Below the pieces are notes generated by a model. The model did not search any database. It worked only from the letters and a program-made list of their open reading frames with translations, and was not told the origin of the DNA. From an uncultured Erysipelotrichaceae bacterium (GTDB lineage Bacteria > Bacillota_I > Bacilli_A > RF39 > UBA660): a stretch of 10,866 bases of DNA. Each line of letters starts with the position of its first letter. Within the stretch, counting starts at the first letter, position 1. This document shows, one piece after another, positions 7,539 to 10,866 of the stretch. The stretch covers positions 1 to 10,866 of the forward strand of contig CADCQR010000031.1 of assembly GCA_902803685.1 (NCBI GenBank). The letters are read 5' to 3'. A program made the translations under genes and the position numbers.

Positions 7539-7547
7539 TGCTATAAT
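7539..7547 (+). promoter_or_regulatory. Promoter of the membrane-anchored ectodomain gene (extended -10)
   Basis: TGCTATAAT at 7539-7547 is a perfect extended -10 element, 25 bases before the gene start. No good -35 is seen 16-18 bases upstream (TTAGTT at 7518-7523 is the nearest). The rest of the gap from typA (7412-7538) is featureless AT-rich DNA. Confidence 0.6.
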
Positions 7548-7572
7548 TATCTTAAAATAAGGAGGTTTATTT

Positions 7573-8421
7573 ATGACTAATACTAAAGGAAAAATTATTG
7601 TCTATTTTATAATTGCAACTATTAGCATATCAACAGTATTATTAACTGGATATATATTTTACGATAAAAGCAGAATAAAAGAAGGAGAACTGGAATCTCC
7701 ACCAACAGCGAAGAAAGATGAAAAAAAAGATAACGAAAACAATAGCGAAGACAGAAATGATTATAAATCTAAGTATGTATCAAAAATAGATGAATCAAAG
7801 GATTGGATTTATGATGCTGAATACACTAAACGTGTAATCTCCGAGTATTATTCAACTAATTACGGTACATTTTACGCTAAAGATATCATAGTACCATTTA
7901 TTAATATAGATTCTAGTGATGCTAAAATTGCTAATTCAGAAATCGAAACCACTTTTAATAATGCTGTTAATAAATATAATCAAGGTGCAAGATATAAAGA
8001 AAAAGTTAATTATAAATGTAGTTATGAAAAGTATGTTGATGAAAATATTCTATCAACAATATTAGAATACGGTGATGACTTTGCTTATCCAGATGATTCA
8101 CAATATTTCACTTATAACATCGATTTAAAGACTGGAAATAAATTATCTTATGAAGAAATCTATAAAATTGCCGAATTTGAATCTAATAATATTAATACTA
8201 AAGTTGAAGAAGCAATTACTACCAAAATGAAAACTATTCTAACGACCGATTCTAGGAGCTTTAATGACCATGTAAACAAAAGTATTACCAATTACAAAAT
8301 TGCCATTGAGGATAATACATTGAAATATTTTTTGTCAGAAGATAAGAAATTAAATATTATTGTTAGATTAGATGTTCCATCTAAAACTGGTTATACTGAT
8401 AAAATTATTGAAATTAATTAA
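7573..8421 (+). CDS. Membrane-anchored extracytoplasmic protein, DUF4163/DUF3298 (RsiV/PdaC)-like
   Basis: A 282-residue protein with a short basic N-terminus, one hydrophobic segment (about 8-30), a charged disordered linker (about 31-75, rich in Lys, Glu, Asp and Asn) and a folded outer domain (about 76-282). The pattern IIVPFINIDSSDAKIAN.. followed by VDENILSTILEYG and FTYNIDLKTGNKLSYEEIY, then a helical stretch and a C-terminal strand region (NTLKYFLSEDKKLNIIVRLD), resembles the DUF4163 plus DUF3298 arrangement found in RsiV and PdaC ectodomains. I judge this from pattern alone. No zinc hydrolase domain is present, so it is not a deacetylase. There is no cytoplasmic anti-sigma domain, only about seven residues inside, so it is not a classical anti-sigma factor. 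A role as envelope sensor or ligand binder is inference. ATG at 7573 has a perfect AAGGAGG site (7559-7565) seven bases upstream. Monocistronic. Confidence 0.8.
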   Translation: MTNTKGKIIVYFIIATISISTVLLTGYIFYDKSRIKEGELESPPTAKKDEKKDNENNSEDRNDYKSKYVSKIDESKDWIYDAEYTKRVISEYYSTNYGTFYAKDIIVPFINIDSSDAKIANSEIETTFNNAVNKYNQGARYKEKVNYKCSYEKYVDENILSTILEYGDDFAYPDDSQYFTYNIDLKTGNKLSYEEIYKIAEFESNNINTKVEEAITTKMKTILTTDSRSFNDHVNKSITNYKIAIEDNTLKYFLSEDKKLNIIVRLDVPSKTGYTDKIIEIN

Positions 8422-8423
8422 TA

Positions 8424-8460
8424 AAAAAACATAATTAGTTTTTGGCTAGTTATGTTTTTT
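8424..8460. terminator. Strong bidirectional terminator
   Basis: A 15-base-pair stem, AAAAAACATAATTAG (8424-8438) against CTAGTTATGTTTTTT (8446-8460), with one G-T pair and a seven-base loop. It has A-runs on one side and T-runs on the other, so it can stop transcripts from the 7573 gene on the plus strand and from the glycosyltransferase operon on the minus strand. Confidence 0.9.
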
Positions 8461-8472
8461 CTTCATTAATTA

Positions 8473-9030
8473 TTATATTGCCTTTTCTTTATTATCAGCA
8501 TTAAAACTAATTAATTTATCTAGCTTAATATCATATCTAAGTATTGATACTATATTTGATACAACAACAAATAAACATGTTATTAGATTTGCTATAGCAT
8601 TAAAGGCTATATAACATGGAATCCATAATACTAAACTACTAAAATTAATATACCTAATCTTGTGTTCCTCTGTTTGTATAATTGTAATTGTATGTAATAT
8701 CGCACTTATCAATGGAATTATATCAATTAAACTATGAAAAGTTATTATTGATGTAATAGTTGATAATACTATATAAAATACTACCAATGAAATTGTATTT
8801 TTCTTTTTCTTTATTTCCAATATATAATTAATAATAGTTTCAAGAGCAAATACAAATTGAATTAACGACCCAGCATAAGCCTTTAATAATAATAATCCAG
8901 AAGCTCCAACTATATTACCAATTATAAAAAAGAATAATATTTGCTTTCTCTTTTTGCATTACATACTTATTACGTGAAAAAAGCAAGCAACAAATGCTAA
9001 TACTTGAGCAATTATATATATAATATTCAT
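8473..9030 (-). pseudogene. YgjV-like multi-pass membrane protein gene interrupted by one in-frame stop
   Basis: Reading from the ATG at 9030, with a TGAGGAG ribosome binding site directly after the glycosyltransferase stop, gives MNIIYIIAQVLAFVACFFHV then ISM, then TAA at codon 24 (8959-8961). The same frame continues without further stops for 161 codons: CKKRKQILFFFIIGNIVGAS.., LLLLKAYAGSLIQFVFALE.., then LEIKKKKNTISLVVF.. to TAA at 8473. The joined product would be about 185 residues with roughly six hydrophobic segments, matching in size and pattern the YgjV inner-membrane family (charged KKRK turn after helix 1; LIDIIPLISAILHTITIIQ; NLITCLFVVVSNIVSILRYD). The longest intact piece, 115 codons from a TTG at 8820, has no ribosome binding site and lacks the first helices, so it is a remnant, not an independent gene. 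Function of the family is not established. Family assignment is from memory of the pattern. Confidence 0.75.
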
Positions 9031-9044
9031 TTTATTTCTCCTCA

Positions 9045-10010
9045 TTAAACGTTAGCTAATCGATAATTTAATATTTCTATAATATCTTTAGCTTGTATCG
9101 CAGATATAGTATCAATATATTGCGAATTATCATTTAAAAAATCTGTCATATTATCCATTAAAAAACTTATTCTATCTTTCTGATAATCATGTAATTTATC
9201 TCTATCCCAATCTCTTTTATAAATTTTAATCAAATGATAAATTGTATTAAAATATAATTTTTGAGCCTCGGGCTCACAGTTTGAATCATTTTTTATTATT
9301 TCATCTTTCTTATTTTGAGCATACTCATATAATGTCATATAAAATTCATTAAAAGAAGTATTAGTTAATGAATTACCACATCTTCTTAAATGATAATAAA
9401 GTCTTTCAGAAGTACATATAACCTTTTTAGAATTACTACATACATCCAATACAAATTTTGCATCTTCACAAAACACTGTTGAATCAAATCTTACATCACC
9501 AATTACTTTTCTTGTAAATAATTTATCCCATACAGCAATAGTTAAGAATCCATCAACATAAGCTTTTAAAATTGATTTATCATCAACGTACTCTTCTACC
9601 ATATTTATATACTGTGAATCTTCTGGAACACCATTTCTTCCTACAATAAATGCTCTAGCAGATGCTAAATCACTGTTAGACTTATTCATACAATCTAATA
9701 ATTTTTCATACATATCATTAGCTAAATAGTCATCTCTATCCACAAAACCAATGTATTCACCTTCACTATTTTCGATTCCGACATTTCTTGCTTTTGACAC
9801 TCCACTATTCTCTTGTTGAATAATTCTAATACGACTATCTTCTCTTTGTAATTCTTGGCAAATCTCTAATGACCTATCTGTTGATCCATCATCAACAATT
9901 AATATTTCGATATTTTTATAAGCTTGTTTCATTATACTTCTAATACATCTTTCAATATAATCTTCAGTATTATACATCGGAACAATTACTGAAATTTTAT
10001 TCTTTTCCAT
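9045..10010 (-). CDS. Family 2 glycosyltransferase
   Basis: A 321-residue cytoplasmic or peripheral membrane enzyme expected to transfer a sugar from a nucleotide-sugar to a surface glycan or lipid acceptor. The N-terminal GT-A fold is clear: ISVIVPMYNTEDYIERCIRS (6-25), ILIVDDGSTDRS (36-47), ENSGVSKARNVGI (67-79) and the metal-binding segment FVDRDD (89-94, DxD carried by Asp91 and Asp93). The pair Glu182-Asp183 in the FCEDAKF motif fits the catalytic-base region, and YYHLRRCGNSLTN (205-217) matches the YYYRxRxGS motif of EpsJ/WcaA-like enzymes. The C-terminus (about 220-321) is helical and has no membrane segment. The ATG at 10010 follows GAGGAA at short spacing. It is the first gene of a two-gene unit with the YgjV-like gene 14 bases downstream. 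Substrate and acceptor cannot be read from sequence. No other polysaccharide genes are in view, so it is an isolated transferase here. Confidence 0.93.
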   Translation of the reverse strand: MEKNKISVIVPMYNTEDYIERCIRSIMKQAYKNIEILIVDDGSTDRSLEICQELQREDSRIRIIQQENSGVSKARNVGIENSEGEYIGFVDRDDYLANDMYEKLLDCMNKSNSDLASARAFIVGRNGVPEDSQYINMVEEYVDDKSILKAYVDGFLTIAVWDKLFTRKVIGDVRFDSTVFCEDAKFVLDVCSNSKKVICTSERLYYHLRRCGNSLTNTSFNEFYMTLYEYAQNKKDEIIKNDSNCEPEAQKLYFNTIYHLIKIYKRDWDRDKLHDYQKDRISFLMDNMTDFLNDNSQYIDTISAIQAKDIIEILNYRLANV

Positions 10011-10044
10011 ATTTCCTCATATAAACTTCCTATTTTAGCGCAAT

Positions 10045-10066
10045 AAAAAATGAACATCATGGTTCA
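10045..10066 (-). promoter_or_regulatory. Terminator-like hairpin in the glycosyltransferase leader
   Basis: On the minus strand, TGAAC (10062-10066), loop CATGAT, GTTCA (10051-10055), then TTTTTT (10045-10050). An outer AATAAAAA/TTTTTATT pair (10073-10080 with 10042-10049) could lengthen the stem across an internal bulge. It lies between the promoter and the gene, so it could act as an attenuator. The stem is short, so this is tentative. Confidence 0.4.
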
Positions 10067-10116
10067 ACTTAATTTTTATTACTTCCTGAATCCCCTTTTT
10101 TTGTAGGCGAATCCGT

Positions 10117-10145
10117 ACTTTATCATACCATTGCAGTCATGTCAA
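10117..10145 (-). promoter_or_regulatory. Glycosyltransferase operon promoter
   Basis: On the minus strand, a consensus TTGACA (10140-10145), a 17-base spacer and TAAAGT (10117-10122) preceded by TATGA (TGn extended -10). The layout is the same as at the rpmB promoter. It predicts a leader of about 100 bases before the ATG at 10010. Confidence 0.7.
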
Positions 10146-10475
10146 CCGTTTTACACATATATTTATTAAACTCCTAAAAAAACCTAAAAATGAGTTATAA
10201 TAGTACTAAGTGTTTCAACCAAAGACTAAGTTCATAAAATTTCACAAAATAAAACAAAATTATTCTTATTCCGATGATTTAGAACGGTTTCTTTAAGAAA
10301 CACCAATAAACCTCATCTAGATATCAACATTAAATACAGTATAAGATTGAGAAAACATACAAATAAGAAATCAAGCATAAAAATATAACTAAATATAACT
10401 AAATATACTAACTAGTTATAAAAAAGAAAGGATAAAATATCTAATAGAATATTAACTATTGATAAGTGATAATGT
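10146..10475. other. 330-base non-coding AT-rich region with repeats and palindromes
   Basis: Stops are frequent in all frames, and I found no coding remnant or RNA gene. It holds a palindrome GTTTCTTTAAGAAAC (10287-10301), two ACTAAGT copies 20 bases apart (10205-10211 and 10225-10231), a 10-base tandem repeat (10381-10409) and the palindrome TAACTAGTTA (10409-10418). TATAAT occurs at 10196-10201, but without a -35. The control region of the plus-strand gene at 10476 must lie here or nearby; I could not assign its promoter. Confidence 0.6.
10381..10409. repeat. Tandem 10-base AT-rich repeat
   Basis: Two exact copies of AAATATAACT (10381-10390, 10391-10400) are followed by a third copy lacking one A (10401-10409), which runs into the palindrome TAACTAGTTA. 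The 10-base period is close to one helical turn, so the copies would face the same side of DNA. It may be a protein binding array; that is inference. Confidence 0.6.
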
Positions 10476-10866
10476 ATGAAAATAACCGAATTATATAATA
10501 AACTTAATAATCCCATTGATGATTTAAGTATAATTGAAAAGTTAATAAATGCCTATGCTAATAGTTCAAAGGGCTCATTTTATAGCCAATTAGTTAGAAC
10601 AGTTCATAAAGAACATAATAAAGGTCAGTATTATCGTGAAGATGCCGATAGGTTTTATGCAATGCTATTTAATAAGTGGAAGAATAGTATTGTTGCTATG
10701 ACAAAAGAAGAATTTAATGAACTATATAAAAAAGGAAGTTATGGAAATGATTTTATAAAAATGAGGAACTACCTAAAAAATATTCCTGATGTTTCTACGA
10801 TGAAAGAAGCAAATGAGATTTTTTATGGTAGCAAACAAGATAAGGAATTAGAAAGTGCCCTAGAAA
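10476..10866 (+). CDS. Unknown protein, N-terminal part, truncated by the window end
   Basis: An open frame of 130 codons with no stop before the window ends, starting MKITELYNKLNNPIDDLSII. I do not recognise a family. The visible part is polar, mostly helix-forming, rich in Lys, Asn, Tyr and Phe, and has no signal peptide or membrane segment, so it is likely cytoplasmic. One Trp codon (TGG, in NKWKN) and codon use like its neighbours argue for real coding. ATG at 10476 is the first possible start, because an in-frame TAA lies immediately upstream (10470-10472); an overlapping ATG at 10472 in another frame soon stops. The ribosome binding site is weak (AAGTGA, 10464-10469), unlike the strong sites elsewhere in the window. 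It is transcribed away from the glycosyltransferase operon. The rest of the gene is needed to name it. Confidence 0.7.
   Translation, partial: MKITELYNKLNNPIDDLSIIEKLINAYANSSKGSFYSQLVRTVHKEHNKGQYYREDADRFYAMLFNKWKNSIVAMTKEEFNELYKKGSYGNDFIKMRNYLKNIPDVSTMKEANEIFYGSKQDKELESALE

Noticed and set aside
8473..8820. Independent 115-codon membrane protein gene starting at a TTG
   Set aside because: There is no ribosome binding site near 8820, and the reading frame continues upstream as clear membrane-protein sequence to an ATG with a good site at 9030; it is the tail of an interrupted gene.
10079..10130. Short minus-strand peptide frame, MIKYGFAYKKRGFRK
   Set aside because: Its ATG overlaps the -10 region of the glycosyltransferase promoter, so it would lie upstream of the transcript start, and it has no ribosome binding site.
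10042..10312. Invertible promoter or insertion sequence end upstream of the glycosyltransferase
   Set aside because: I found no inverted repeat pair flanking the promoter and no recombinase or transposase in the window; the GAATCC copies are in direct orientation.
10381..10418. CRISPR-like or iteron-type replication origin from the tandem repeats
   Set aside because: The units are only 10 bases without spacers, and no cas genes, dnaA boxes or replication initiator are seen next to them; only a possible binding array is supported.

Overview
The window looks like chromosomal DNA from an AT-rich, Gram-positive-type (Bacillota/Mycoplasmatota-like) bacterium, plausibly an uncultured gut lineage. 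Evidence: very A+T-rich codon use, strong AGGAGG-type ribosome binding sites, sigma-A-like promoters, a Firmicutes-style DnaE with a degenerate PHP domain, and a short L28. The standard bacterial code fits: tryptophan is read from TGG and no gene needs TGA to be sense. Placement below phylum is inference.

Positions 1-4385 (minus strand) form a compact operon dnaE -> lspA -> rluD with overlapping genes: a replicative DNA polymerase III alpha subunit, lipoprotein signal peptidase and a 23S rRNA-type pseudouridine synthase. It diverges from rpmB (L28, plus strand, 4544-4723), a short gene of 59 residues missed by ordinary length cut-offs. The two divergent control regions mirror each other in -10 region and ribosome binding site.

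Positions 4748-7352 (minus) hold two separately transcribed genes: typA/bipA (ribosome-associated GTPase) and, downstream of its terminator, an unrecognised single-pass membrane protein of 238 residues. Facing away from typA, on the plus strand, is a membrane-anchored extracytoplasmic protein (7573-8421) whose ectodomain resembles the DUF4163/DUF3298 (RsiV/PdaC-like) group. Strong bidirectional hairpin terminators close rpmB/the 238-residue gene and the 282-residue gene/the following operon.

Positions 8473-10145 (minus) are a small accessory operon: a family-2 glycosyltransferase followed, 14 bases later, by a YgjV-like multi-pass membrane protein gene interrupted by one in-frame TAA at codon 24. 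The promoter is near-consensus and the leader carries a terminator-like hairpin.

Positions 10146-10475 are non-coding, very AT-rich and contain palindromes and a 10-base tandem repeat. A plus-strand gene of unknown function begins at 10476 and runs off the window.

I see no CRISPR array, tRNA, rRNA, insertion sequence or recognisable defence system. The best candidates for further attention are the interrupted YgjV-like gene, the mirrored dnaE/rpmB control region, the glycosyltransferase leader, and the unknown terminal gene with its repeat-bearing upstream region.
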